Positions 18,942-26,847 of a DNA stretch of 64,000 nt are shown here, one piece after another. This DNA comes from JBCBSZ01 sp039185015 (GTDB taxonomy: Bacteria > Actinomycetota > Acidimicrobiia > Acidimicrobiales > Poriferisodalaceae): positions 124,001 through 188,000 of the forward strand of contig JBCDAU010000004.1 in NCBI GenBank assembly GCA_039185015.1, read 5' to 3'. Each line of letters starts with the position of its first letter. The first letter of the stretch is position 1. The notes beneath the pieces are model-generated. The model saw nothing but the letters and a program-made list of their open reading frames with translations. It was not told where the DNA came from and ran no database searches. Made by a program: the position numbers and the translations under genes.

Positions 18942-21170
18942 GTGCGCCGCATTGCGCTCGTATTCGCCCTCCTCCTCGCCGTCCTCGCCCCGCACGGATC
19001 GGCCGCCGCGCAGACCGACTGCGACGCTCTCGCCGCCGACGAGACCGGCGAGGTCGATCTCGCCGCCCTCGAAGAGGCCGCCGAGGAACTGCGTGCCGTG
19101 GGACCCGAGCCCCGCATCCGGGCCATCGAGGATGCCGGCGGCAACATCGACACGTGGGCGGCCGCCGAGGTCGAGCGCTGCGCGTCGTGGCAGGGCGCCG
19201 ACGGCGGGACCCGGACCAACCTCATCGTCGTGGCCGTCTCGCTCGACCGGCAGAGCGGCATCTTCTTCGGCGACCAGTGGTCCGACGAGCTCGCCGATGT
19301 GTGGCCGACCATCCGGGCCGAGGAGATGAACCCCAGCTTCCAGGACGGCGATCTCACCGGGGGCCTGATCGGCGGCGTCGACGGCGTCATCGCCGCCATC
19401 ACCGCTCCACCCCCGACGGAGCCGCCGGCCGAGCCGGAGTCCGCACCGGTGCCCGCCTCGGACGACGGCGACGACTCGTCGCGACGGAACGCTGGCTGGA
19501 TCCTCCTCGGTGCGACCACGGTGAGCGGAGCCGGGTTCGCCGGCTACGGCGTCGTCAGGCGGCGACGCCGGACCCGGGAGGCCCGCGAGGCGGCCGATGC
19601 CGCCGAGCAGGAGGTCTCCGCCAAGTTCCTCGAGCTCCAGGAGCGCTGGGACGCTTCGTCGATCCGGGCCGAGGTCCTCATCGACGACGCCGCCGAGGGC
19701 GAGTACCCGGCGCTCGAGCTCCGGCTCGCCGAGCTGGCGAGCGGGCTCGGTCGGGTCGGGACGGGCATGACCGACGCGCCGGTGGCCGCCGCAGCGAGGA
19801 ACGCCGACGAGTCCGAAGCGCGACGTGCTCACCACGACGAGCTGAGCGAGGTGCTCGTCGAGGTCGAGACGCTCTTCGACGATCTCGATGCGGTCGTCGA
19901 TGCCGAACGATCGGAGAAGCAGCGACTCGGCGAGCAGCTCGAGGAGCTGCCGGAGGCGACCGTCTCGCTGCGCCGGGTCGCGGACGAGGCCGCGAGCCAG
20001 GGCTGGATCGTCGATCGGGTCCTCACCGAGGCCGGCCGGGCCGAGGACCTCACGGCGACGGCCAAGGGCCTCGTCGCTGACCGCCGCTTCGACTCCGCAG
20101 AGCAGCCCGCCGCCGAGGCGATGGCGACCATCGAAGCGGCCCGCCGCTGGCTTGCCGGACGCGCCGAGCTCGCCGAGCAGGCCCGCGTCGACCGTGCCGA
20201 GCTGACCTCCCACCGGGTCGACCTCGTCGACGATCTCACCCACGCCCGCCGCGTCCTGGCCGCGCTCGAAGCCGACCATGCGCTTCGCTCCTTCGCCGAC
20301 CACGCCGACCTGCCGACCTGGGGTGACCGTCAGCTGTCCCGCTTCGACGAGCTGCTCGGCACGGCGCAGGTGTTGAGCGGCGCCGACCAGCAGCAGTTCG
20401 AGCAGGCCCTCGGCCGCCTCACCGATGCCGAACGGGTCGCCGAATCGATCAGCGAGCGCATCGCCGCCCTGGACCAACTGGACCACGACCTCCGCGAAGC
20501 CGAGCGGAGCGCACCGCAGGCGATCACGTCCGCCACGACCAGCGTGCGCGGCGCCGAGCGATTCATCACCGCCCATGCCGCCGACCTCCCGGGGTGGGAG
20601 GAGCGGCTCGAGCCGATCTCGGAGGACCTCCGCTCGGCGGTCGACGAGGTCAAGCGACTCGACGTCCACTGGCTCGCGGCGCTCACCGCGGCCGAGCGGG
20701 CGCAGGCCGCCGCCGACCGCCTCCGGTCCGAGGCATCGGATCGCGTCGACGAGGTCCGCGCCGCTCGTCGACGGGTCGCCGAGCTCGAGACCGACCTCGA
20801 GGCCAGGGCCGACGCGCTCGAGCGCTACCTGGCGAAGCACCATGGCGACATCCGCCCCGGAGTCGATGCCGTCGTCGCGACCACCCGGGCCGCGCTCGAC
20901 GAGACCGACGGCGACCCGGTCGAGCAGATCGCCCGCCTCCAGGCCGCGGCCGAGACGATGACCCAGGCCGAGGACGACGCCAACTCCGATGTCGCCGACG
21001 CCCAGCGCCGCCGCGAGCGGCGGGGCGGCATGATCATGGTCGGCGGCGGCTGGCCCGGCGGGTTCAGCGGTGGCGGCTTCGGCGGCGGCGGTGGCTTCGG
21101 CGGCGGCGGCTTCGGTGGTGGGGGCTTCGGTGGAGGCGGAGGTCTCGGGGGTGGCGGCGGTTCGTGGTGA
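18942..21170 (+). CDS. TPM-domain, coiled-coil membrane protein with glycine-rich tail
   Basis: A 742-residue protein. A signal peptide (residues 1-24, ALVFALLLAVLAPHGSAAAQ) leads to an extracytoplasmic TPM-like domain (about 25-150). A Pro-rich linker is followed by one transmembrane helix (about 182-200, GWILLGATTVSGAGFAGYGV) and a basic stop-transfer RRRRRTRE. Residues of about 205-690 are cytoplasmic, Glu/Ala/Arg-rich and almost wholly predicted coiled coil. The C-terminus is a low-complexity run of Gly with Phe and Ser. TPM domains are linked to membrane or photosystem quality control elsewhere; its job here is unknown. The stop overlaps the next gene by 4 nt. Confidence 0.8.
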   Translation: MRRIALVFALLLAVLAPHGSAAAQTDCDALAADETGEVDLAALEEAAEELRAVGPEPRIRAIEDAGGNIDTWAAAEVERCASWQGADGGTRTNLIVVAVSLDRQSGIFFGDQWSDELADVWPTIRAEEMNPSFQDGDLTGGLIGGVDGVIAAITAPPPTEPPAEPESAPVPASDDGDDSSRRNAGWILLGATTVSGAGFAGYGVVRRRRRTREAREAADAAEQEVSAKFLELQERWDASSIRAEVLIDDAAEGEYPALELRLAELASGLGRVGTGMTDAPVAAAARNADESEARRAHHDELSEVLVEVETLFDDLDAVVDAERSEKQRLGEQLEELPEATVSLRRVADEAASQGWIVDRVLTEAGRAEDLTATAKGLVADRRFDSAEQPAAEAMATIEAARRWLAGRAELAEQARVDRAELTSHRVDLVDDLTHARRVLAALEADHALRSFADHADLPTWGDRQLSRFDELLGTAQVLSGADQQQFEQALGRLTDAERVAESISERIAALDQLDHDLREAERSAPQAITSATTSVRGAERFITAHAADLPGWEERLEPISEDLRSAVDEVKRLDVHWLAALTAAERAQAAADRLRSEASDRVDEVRAARRRVAELETDLEARADALERYLAKHHGDIRPGVDAVVATTRAALDETDGDPVEQIARLQAAAETMTQAEDDANSDVADAQRRRERRGGMIMVGGGWPGGFSGGGFGGGGGFGGGGFGGGGFGGGGGLGGGGGSW

Positions 21171-22468
21171 GCTCGCTCGCCGATGAGGTCCGCGATCTCC
21201 TGGCTCGGCGAGCGCCCGAGCTCGGCGTGCCCGGTGTCGTCGTCGGCGTGGTCGACGGCGACGAGACCGCGGTCGTGGCCCACGGCCACCCCGCGGTCGA
21301 TGATCCCCGAGCGGTCGACGGGACGACGCTGTTCCAGATCGGTTCGGTCTCGAAGCCGCTGACCGCGCTGGTCGTCGGCTCGCTGGTCGCCGAGGACCGT
21401 CTCGACCTCGATGCCCCGATCACCGACCTGCTCCCTGCCTCGTCGTTGCCGGCTGCGACGATCCGTGACCTGCTCACCCATCGCGTGGGGATCGACGGCG
21501 ATGCGCTGCTCAGCCGACCGCCCGCCGTCGCGACCCCGGCCGGTGCTGTCGACGCGCTCGCTGGTGCCGACCCGCTCGGCGCCCCCGGCGGGCCGTTCTC
21601 CTACTCCAACGCCGCCTTCTCGGTGCTCGGCCGGATCGTCGAGGTCGTCGACGACCGACCCTTCGCCGAGTCGCTCCGGCGGCGCCTGACGCGTCCACTC
21701 CGGATGCGCCGCACCGTCACGACCGCCGACGAGGCGATCGCGCACACGGTCGCCCTCCCCCACGACTCGGCGGGCGGCTCCCCGCAGCCCGTCCCGGGTG
21801 GGATGGGGTGGCAGCCGCGATGGGAGCTCGGCGCCCACGACGTCGCCCCGGCCGGCGTCATCTCGTGCGCCGACGACCTCGTCGCGCTGCTCGTGTCGCT
21901 GCTCGGCGGAGACCGCCGGCCGGTCCCGGACGAGATCGTCCATGACCAGTGGTCGCCGATCGCTCCGGTGACCAGCGACGAGTCGATCGGTCTGGGTTGG
22001 CTCGTCCGGGGGACCGACGACGAGCGCCTGGTCTGGCACCCCGGCGTGACCGCCGGGTACTGCTCGGTGCTGGCGCTGCTCCCCGAACGGCGGCGCGGGT
22101 GGGTCGTGCTGACCAACGGAACCGCAGGCGGTCGCCTGCACCGAGACGTCGGCGAGCTGCTCGGAGCGCCCACCCCTCCACCGACCGGAGCGGCGCAGGT
22201 GCCTCCCCCGTCGATCGAGGGCACGTACGTCGGGGGTCTCGGCAGGACGACGGTCGAGGTGGTGGACGACGAGGTGCTCCTCACCCACGACCCACTCGAC
22301 GACGGGCGCTGGCAGCCGTTCCCCGACGCTCCGGTGCGGCTCCGCTGCCACGGCGATGAGCTCCGCGGCGTCGACGCCGGCGGCGGCCCGGTCGTCGTGC
22401 CGTTCGGCGGCGACGACGAGGTGTCGTGGCTGCGCTGGGGACGCCGGCTTCGAGTCCGCCCCAGGTGA
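21167..22468 (+). CDS. Serine hydrolase, beta-lactamase class C / penicillin-binding family
   Basis: A 433-residue member of the class C beta-lactamase/esterase family. Catalytic Ser60 and Lys63 lie in FQIGSVSKPL, the Tyr motif in FSYSNAAFSVLG, and the third motif appears as HPGVTAGY in place of the usual HTG/KTG. The family hydrolyses esters, D-amino peptides or beta-lactams. No signal peptide is seen, so a cytoplasmic esterase or peptidase is more likely than a secreted lactamase. A C-terminal beta extension (about 340-433) resembles the accessory domain of esterase EstB/D-aminopeptidase relatives. GTG start overlaps the TPM gene stop. Confidence 0.82.
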   Translation: MSSLADEVRDLLARRAPELGVPGVVVGVVDGDETAVVAHGHPAVDDPRAVDGTTLFQIGSVSKPLTALVVGSLVAEDRLDLDAPITDLLPASSLPAATIRDLLTHRVGIDGDALLSRPPAVATPAGAVDALAGADPLGAPGGPFSYSNAAFSVLGRIVEVVDDRPFAESLRRRLTRPLRMRRTVTTADEAIAHTVALPHDSAGGSPQPVPGGMGWQPRWELGAHDVAPAGVISCADDLVALLVSLLGGDRRPVPDEIVHDQWSPIAPVTSDESIGLGWLVRGTDDERLVWHPGVTAGYCSVLALLPERRRGWVVLTNGTAGGRLHRDVGELLGAPTPPPTGAAQVPPPSIEGTYVGGLGRTTVEVVDDEVLLTHDPLDDGRWQPFPDAPVRLRCHGDELRGVDAGGGPVVVPFGGDDEVSWLRWGRRLRVRPR

Positions 22469-22502
22469 CGTGCCCGAAACACCGGGCTGCGACACTGACC
22501 CC

Positions 22503-23663
22503 ATGAGAGTCGACGCCAACTACTACGGATCGGTCCCGATGCCTGACGCCGGGGCGGGTGACCCCGCTCCGGTCGACCGCCGGTACGGCAACGACGACTA
22601 CATCGCCTGCTACGACAACCTGACCCACTGGGCCAAGACGATGGACCGGCTCGGCTACGACACGATGTGGCTGACCGAGCACCACTTCCAGTACGAGGGC
22701 TACGAGGTCACGCCGAACCTGATCCTGTTCGGTCTGCACCTCGCGAAGGAGACCGAGCGGCTCCGGCTCGGCCAGATGTTCAACGTGGTCCCGCAGTGGC
22801 ACCCGCTGCGCCTCGCCGAGGACGCGGCGATGGCCCAGATCGTCACGGGCGACCGCATGCAGTTCGGTGTCGGCCGCGGGACCGTGCCCAGGGAGGCGCA
22901 GTCGCTCGGTGGGGTCGTCGCCTCGGGCGACAACGAGATGTCCAAGGAGCTCGACCGGGTCAACCGGGAGATCTTCGAGGAGTCGATGGAGATCATCCGG
23001 TCGGCGTGGTGGAACGAGCGCTTCTCGTTCAGCGGCAAGCACTTCACCCTGCCGCCTCCCGGCATCCCCGACCGTGGCTCCACGGTGAAGGACCTCACGC
23101 TGGTCCCGAAGCCGATCGCCCCGATCGACATCTGGCAGGCCGTCACCTCGCCCCCGACCCTGGACTACTGCGCCCGGGTCCGGCACCACGGGGTCATGCC
23201 GGCTCGCGGCCCGGCCAAGACCAAGCAGTGGTGGGACCTCTTCGGCGAGAAGGCCGCCGAGAACGGCTGGGACCTGGCCCCCGGGGAGGCCCGCTGCCTG
23301 GCGATCAATTGCCACATCGGACGCACTCGCGAGGAGGCCATGGCGACCGGGCGGGACCCGCACGACGAGTGGGTGAAGTTCCTGGCGCCGTACGGCCGGT
23401 TCCGGTCCTACGACATGCCCGACGGGAGCGAGCCACCCTTCGGCCACCGCCCGCCGCTCGAGGACTCGATGGACCAGCAGATCATGGCGATCGGCTCGAT
23501 CGACGAAGTCGTCGACATGCTCGGCACCTACCAGGACCTGCTCGACCTGCAGCACATCGTGCTGTTCTTCGACATGCCCGGCATCGAGACCGAGCAGATG
23601 GACGAGCAGCTGTCGATGATGGCCGAGGACGTCCTCCCCCAGCTCGGCGTCCGGCTGGGCTGA
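22503..23663 (+). CDS. LLM-class flavin- or F420-dependent oxidoreductase
   Basis: A 386-residue bacterial-luciferase-like protein with a TIM-barrel fold. Visible: TMWLTEHHFQYEGY (strand 2 and the active-site His pair), LGQMFNVVPQWHPLRLAEDAA, and DRMQFGVGRGTVPREAQSLG for flavin-phosphate contact. The family uses FMN/FADH2 or coenzyme F420 to oxidise aldehydes, alkanes or other small molecules. The substrate and the choice of cofactor cannot be settled from sequence. The ATG at 22503 was preferred to an upstream start that would run into the hydrolase gene. Confidence 0.82.
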   Translation: MRVDANYYGSVPMPDAGAGDPAPVDRRYGNDDYIACYDNLTHWAKTMDRLGYDTMWLTEHHFQYEGYEVTPNLILFGLHLAKETERLRLGQMFNVVPQWHPLRLAEDAAMAQIVTGDRMQFGVGRGTVPREAQSLGGVVASGDNEMSKELDRVNREIFEESMEIIRSAWWNERFSFSGKHFTLPPPGIPDRGSTVKDLTLVPKPIAPIDIWQAVTSPPTLDYCARVRHHGVMPARGPAKTKQWWDLFGEKAAENGWDLAPGEARCLAINCHIGRTREEAMATGRDPHDEWVKFLAPYGRFRSYDMPDGSEPPFGHRPPLEDSMDQQIMAIGSIDEVVDMLGTYQDLLDLQHIVLFFDMPGIETEQMDEQLSMMAEDVLPQLGVRLG

Positions 23664-23702
23664 GCTGCAGCCCACCGGCCCTCCGCTCACCGAAGAGGGA
23701 GA

Positions 23703-24059
23703 TCAAGTCGGCTCGACGCGCCTGTCCCCTGAGTGCTTCCACCGGCGAGAGGACTCGAGGAGTCTGGCGACGTCTTCGAGTCCGAAGCCGAGCTGCTCTT
23801 CCAGAGTTGCTCTACTCACGCCGTGTGGATAGCCGTTCAGGTTGTTCGCAGCGCTCACCCCGGCGGCCTCTTGCTCCGCTGAGAGCGGTTCCTCGACCTC
23901 ACCGGACTGAGGATCGGACGGCCAGGCATCGGCGAGTGCACGCATCTCTTCACGAGACATGCCCATGAGGGTGGCGAACTCCCAATCGGGGAAGTACGGA
24001 CCGTCGACGGCCAGCCGAAGACAGCTCCCGAGTAGCTCGATGTCACGGGGCTCCCACAC
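23703..24059 (-). CDS. Conserved hypothetical protein
   Basis: A 118-residue protein. The N-terminal half has a helical stretch LLGSCLRLAVDGPYFPDWEFATLMG-type motif (GPYFPDWEF, then MSREEMRALADAWP), a pattern I associate with small actinobacterial proteins of unknown function. The C-terminal half contains NNLNGYPHGVSRATLEEQLG. GTG start at 24059; CATCCT lies 7 nt upstream. It lies at the 3' end of the toxin-antitoxin run on the same strand, but nothing shows it belongs to a TA pair. Confidence 0.6.
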   Translation of the reverse strand: MWEPRDIELLGSCLRLAVDGPYFPDWEFATLMGMSREEMRALADAWPSDPQSGEVEEPLSAEQEAAGVSAANNLNGYPHGVSRATLEEQLGFGLEDVARLLESSRRWKHSGDRRVEPT

Positions 24060-24141
24060 AGCGCGCAGGATGCCATACCCGCCGGGGGGCCATGAGCGGC
24101 GTACGGATCGTCCGAACGGCTCGGCCCTGAGCGGCGCCTCG

Positions 24142-24435
24142 TCAGGGGAACTCGTCCGTCCAGATGTCGATGAGGTAGATCACGATCGCGCCATCGCGAG
24201 GATCGCCGATGTCGTCAACACCGAACAGGTGGAAGCCAGCGACGGAACGGCCGTGAACGGTCAGTCGTCTCCCTGGACCGTGGGGCACCGAGACCTCATC
24301 CCATGTGGCCGGATCCTCGCCCAACGTCTCGAGCACCGGTCGAAGGTCGACCCGCTTGAACTCCGCAGCTCGATCAGCAGAAAGCTGCCGATCGATGTCT
24401 TCCAGCGCAGCGTCGGCGAGGCGTACGGCCCTCAA
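24142..24435 (-). CDS. Putative toxin, RelE/ParE-like
   Basis: A 97-residue basic-then-hydrophobic protein. An N-terminal helix pair (LADAALEDIDRQLSADRAAE) is followed by beta strands (GRRLTVHGRSVAGFHLFGV, then GAIVIYLIDIW), the order found in RelE/ParE toxins, though similarity is weak. The start is TTG, overlapping the stop of a 52-residue gene as TTGA (24432-24435). This is typical antitoxin-toxin coupling and was the main reason for the start choice. If it is a RelE homologue it would cleave mRNA on ribosomes. The family assignment is tentative. Confidence 0.5.
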   Translation of the reverse strand: MRAVRLADAALEDIDRQLSADRAAEFKRVDLRPVLETLGEDPATWDEVSVPHGPGRRLTVHGRSVAGFHLFGVDDIGDPRDGAIVIYLIDIWTDEFP

Positions 24436-24590
24436 CCGCGACGCAGCGCCCTGTCGATCGCGGCCTGGTGTTCGTCGGCTGAACGGCGGCGGAGCGCGTC
24501 CTCAGCAGCTGGGGAGAGCGGTTCGTCAGCTCGGTGGAAGCGGACCGGCGGCTCGGCAGCTTCCTCGATCTCTTGCCGTGCGGACTCCAT
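24432..24590 (-). CDS. Small antitoxin-like protein (52 aa)
   Basis: A very short gene beginning ATG at 24590 and coding for 52 residues: MESARQEIEEAAEPPVRFHR, then ADEPLSPAAEDALRRRSADE, ending in HQAAIDRALRRG. It is charged and helical with a Pro-rich middle, like small antitoxins. It sits directly upstream of the RelE/ParE-like gene, with stop and start overlapping by 4 nt. No DNA-binding motif is evident. Without its neighbour I would not have called it. Confidence 0.5.
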   Translation of the reverse strand: MESARQEIEEAAEPPVRFHRADEPLSPAAEDALRRRSADEHQAAIDRALRRG

Positions 24591-24764
24591 GGCCTCACGT
24601 TAGACGCCGGGTGTGACACCCACCGATGCCAGGCTCAACTGGTCGGCGACTCGACCGGGTGACGAGGTCATCATCCGCGTCGGCCTCCCGACCCCCGCGT
24701 CACGGGCTCGCTGGCAGGTTCCTCGTCGGGCGTGCCCGGCCGCTCGCTCAACACTGAACGAGGC

Positions 24765-25190
24765 TCAGCCCGCCATCAGGGGATTGGCAACGTGAAGTCC
24801 GAGTCGACCGGCCGCATCGCACAGGTCCTCGTCGGCGCTGCTGAGGACAGTGGCGCCGATCAGCACCGCGGCGGCGAGGCGGACCACGTCATAGCCCCGG
24901 AGTGCCTCGGCATCGGCGAGATCGGCGGCAATGAGGATCAGCTCCTCGTTCACCTCCACGATGTAGAGGTCGTCGACCAGCACGTCGACGTTCTCGCGCG
25001 CCTCGGCGTGCTGCTCGGCGGTGAGTCGCCGTCCCCGCTTCGCCGCTGCGAGCGCAGCGCTCGACTCGACGACGATGAGTGCGACCGAGGCGACGGCGTC
25101 AGCCGACGTCCAGATCGTGTCGGCGCGATCCGATCCATCCTCGTCGATGACGAGCTTCAGCAGCGTGGAGGTCTCGACGTAGGTGATCAT
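24765..25190 (-). CDS. vapC: PIN-domain toxin, VapC type
   Basis: A 141-residue PIN-domain ribonuclease. The fold opens with MITYVETSTLLKLVIDEDG, although the usual first catalytic Asp is replaced by Glu in YVETS. The conserved Glu in VVESSAALAAA and the late acidic residues in LRGYDVVRLAAAV and SSADEDLCDAA complete a likely four-acid Mg2+ site. It lies 12 nt downstream of a Phd-type antitoxin in the same direction. VapC toxins cleave tRNA or rRNA when the antitoxin is degraded. The Asp-to-Glu change is common among PIN proteins with the VETS opening. Confidence 0.85.
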   Translation of the reverse strand: MITYVETSTLLKLVIDEDGSDRADTIWTSADAVASVALIVVESSAALAAAKRGRRLTAEQHAEARENVDVLVDDLYIVEVNEELILIAADLADAEALRGYDVVRLAAAVLIGATVLSSADEDLCDAAGRLGLHVANPLMAG

Positions 25191-25202
25191 CCCGTGCAGG
25201 GA

Positions 25203-25484
25203 TCAGCGTCGTTGCTCAGCCACGAGGTCGCTCACCGGGCCGTCCGGGTTGATGCGGCGCCTCGGTACGTGACGCTCGCGACGAGCGGGTGCACGGACCA
25301 CTCCTGCGGCCACGAGGTCCGCCAAGCGGTCCTCGGAGGCGTCGACCGATGAGAGACGAGCGACGGGTCGTCCTCGGTCGGTCACGATCACTTCCTCCCC
25401 GGCTCGAACACGGTCGATGTACTTGCTCAGACCGTTCTTGAGGTCGCGGATCCCGACCTCAACTCGACGAGTAGCTACATTCAC
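25203..25484 (-). CDS. Phd/YefM-family antitoxin
   Basis: A 93-residue antitoxin for the PIN toxin that follows. The core is VEVGIRDLKNGLSKYIDRVR then EEVIVTDRGRPVARLS, the hallmark strand of the Phd/YefM DNA-binding half; the tail is Arg-rich (RRERHVPRRRI). The GTG at 25484 (VNVATRRVEVG) was preferred over an ATG 54 nt further up because the residues between lack family similarity and contain the presumed operator. Such proteins repress their own promoter together with the toxin. Confidence 0.8.
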   Translation of the reverse strand: MNVATRRVEVGIRDLKNGLSKYIDRVRAGEEVIVTDRGRPVARLSSVDASEDRLADLVAAGVVRAPARRERHVPRRRINPDGPVSDLVAEQRR

Positions 25485-25502
25485 GCCACATTTGTAGCCA
25501 CA
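25471..25502 (-). promoter_or_regulatory. Putative autoregulatory operator of the Phd-VapC module
   Basis: Two near-identical 9-mers on the plus strand, GTAGCTACA (25471-25479) and GTAGCCACA (25494-25502), spaced 23 nt centre to centre (about two helical turns), flank the GTG start. The first contains the palindrome GTAGCTAC. Repeated half-sites over the start region are typical of Phd/VapB self-repression. Confidence 0.4.
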
Positions 25503-25512
25503 TCCGTGCCCG

Positions 25513-25950
25513 TCAAACGCCACCCGGGCCTGAGCCATCCTCGAAGGGGTCCAGGACGTCCGCCCCGGTGTTCGCCACGTCCTGCGCGTTGCGGGTGACC
25601 AGCACGAGGTCGTGCTCCAGCGCGGTCGCGGAGAGGAGCCCGTCGACGACCGGCAGCGGATCGGGCACGTTCATCTGCGCCCACCGCTCGGCGATCGGTG
25701 TCGTGATCGGGAGGAACCGGTCGCCGAAGTCGCTGGCGATCGACTCGAGCCGCGTCCCGATGGCTTCCCGACAGCTGGATCCCGGCGACCGACCAAGAGC
25801 ACGCCACGGCGGAGTTCACCGATGGTCAGCACGGAGAGCCACAAGTCCGAGGAGGCGTGGGCATCGAACCGGCGCAGGACCGACCCGGTTGCCCCGGTCG
25901 CCCTTGCGGAGCTCCGAGACGACGTTGGTGTCGAGCAGGTGGCCCGTCAC
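25513..25950 (-). pseudogene. FitB/VapC PIN toxin, inactivated by two frameshifts
   Basis: Starts GTG at 25950, overlapping the FitA-like antitoxin stop (GTGA). Frame 1 reads VTGHLLDTNVVSELRKGDRG, the classic FitB/PIN opening. Near 25890 an extra base moves the sense to a second frame (SVLRRFDAHASSDLWLSVLT, then IGELRRGVLL). Near 25775 a second shift moves it to a third frame, reading TRLESIASDFGDRFLPITTP and then DPLPVVDGLLSATALEHDLV to the stop at 25513. All parts of one PIN domain are present in order, so this is a recently broken toxin, or possibly two sequencing errors. The antitoxin upstream is intact. Confidence 0.8.
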
Positions 25951-26174
25951 AGCTCCACATCGCGCGGAAGGTCGCCGTGCCGCTCGAAGTCGGCGCCCAC
26001 ACCGACGTCCGGGATCTCTCGGAGACGGCGTGCGAAGGCGTCGTTGTCGTCGCGCAGCGCTCGACGAAGGATCTCGCGATGGGCTTCCTCTGCGGAGCAG
26101 CCCAACTCGGCCGCCCGGCGCCTCAGACGGGCGACGAGGTCGTCGTCCAGGTTGCGCACGATCAACTGGCCCAC
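25947..26174 (-). CDS. FitA-like ribbon-helix-helix antitoxin
   Basis: A 75-residue antitoxin. Its N-terminus GQLIVRNLDDDLVARLRRRA is the FitA/VapB ribbon-helix-helix strand and helix, followed by SAEEAHREILRRAL. The tail FERHGDLPRDVEL would bind the toxin. GTG start after a good GGAGGT site, which itself overlaps the stop codon of the upstream VapC gene. The toxin gene downstream is broken, so this antitoxin may persist as a repressor or as immunity against related toxins. Confidence 0.82.
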   Translation of the reverse strand: MGQLIVRNLDDDLVARLRRRAAELGCSAEEAHREILRRALRDDNDAFARRLREIPDVGVGADFERHGDLPRDVEL

Positions 26175-26176
26175 TT

Positions 26177-26605
26177 CTACCTCCGGGGGCTTGATATCGG
26201 TGATGTCAGAGCGGAGAGATCCCAGTCCGACCGCACCCGTCTGCGGCGGCAGCTCCAGATCGCCTGCGTCCCGACGCCGAGCGGTGATCGATCGGTCGCC
26301 GCGATGATCAGGTCGTGCGCGCCGCGAGGTCGACCGGCTCGGCGAACGGCAACCAGCCGGCTGGCGTGCCGGAGCCCGACGGGTTCGTCGTCGGGCAGGA
26401 CCGGGATCGACGCAGCGATGGTCTCGACGTCGGCCTGGCGTCCCGCTCGCCGACGGCCTGATGCCAGTTCCACACCAACGGTCAACTCAGCAAGGGTGAT
26501 GGCCGCGATCGCAACGTCATCGTCGTCATGGATCACGTCATCGAGCTCGGCGGCGCCGCGTTCGGCGTCCACCGGGAACGTCGTGTCGAGCAGCAGCAGG
26601 ATCAC
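26177..26605 (-). CDS. vapC: PIN-domain toxin, VapC type (C-terminus possibly frameshifted)
   Basis: A 142-residue PIN protein beginning GTG at 26605 with LLLLDTTFPVDAERG (first catalytic Asp), then DDVAIAAITLAELTVGVELA (conserved Glu) and GAHDLIIAATDR (third acidic residue). It overlaps its Phd antitoxin by GTGA. After DLIIAATDR the sequence turns into Arg/Ser-rich residues unlike the usual final strand. In the next frame the same DNA reads ITARRRDAGDLELP, somewhat more like a PIN ending, so a small deletion near 26300 is possible. Active if the last helix is dispensable; uncertain. Confidence 0.7.
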   Translation of the reverse strand: MILLLLDTTFPVDAERGAAELDDVIHDDDDVAIAAITLAELTVGVELASGRRRAGRQADVETIAASIPVLPDDEPVGLRHASRLVAVRRAGRPRGAHDLIIAATDRSPLGVGTQAIWSCRRRRVRSDWDLSALTSPISSPRR

Positions 26606-26844
26606 GGGCGGCTCTCGACCTCGAACAGATCGCGAACCTCCTCGAGATCGTCTGCCCAACCCTCGTCCGGGTGGTGCTGACGGATGAGGGCCTTCACGTC
26701 GACCCCCCGGCCCTGCATCACGGGCTCGATGTGAGCGACGGCCTTACCGCGACGCGTGATCGTGTATCGCTCGCCCCGGTGCTCGACTGCATCGAGAAGA
26801 TCGGCGAACCTGCGGGCCGCCTCCGTTGCCGTGACCTCGGACAT
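26602..26844 (-). CDS. Phd/YefM-family antitoxin
   Basis: An 80-residue antitoxin: MSEVTATEAARRFADLLDAV, then ERYTITRRGKAVAHIEPV gives the typical Phd strand-helix order, and the tail DDLEEVRDLFEVESRP is acidic for toxin binding. It is the first gene of a run phd-vapC-fitA-(broken fitB) with overlapping or touching ends, probably one transcript. A perfect palindrome sits just before its ATG. Confidence 0.85.
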   Translation of the reverse strand: MSEVTATEAARRFADLLDAVEHRGERYTITRRGKAVAHIEPVMQGRGVDVKALIRQHHPDEGWADDLEEVRDLFEVESRP

Positions 26845-26847
26845 GCG

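Noticed and set aside
21060..21165. Tandem DNA repeat (GGCGGCGGC-like)
   Set aside because: It is the coding sequence of the Gly-rich tail of the TPM protein, not an independent repeat.
25481..25819. 112-residue minus-strand frame as a gene
   Set aside because: It is a composite of out-of-frame parts of the broken FitB toxin.
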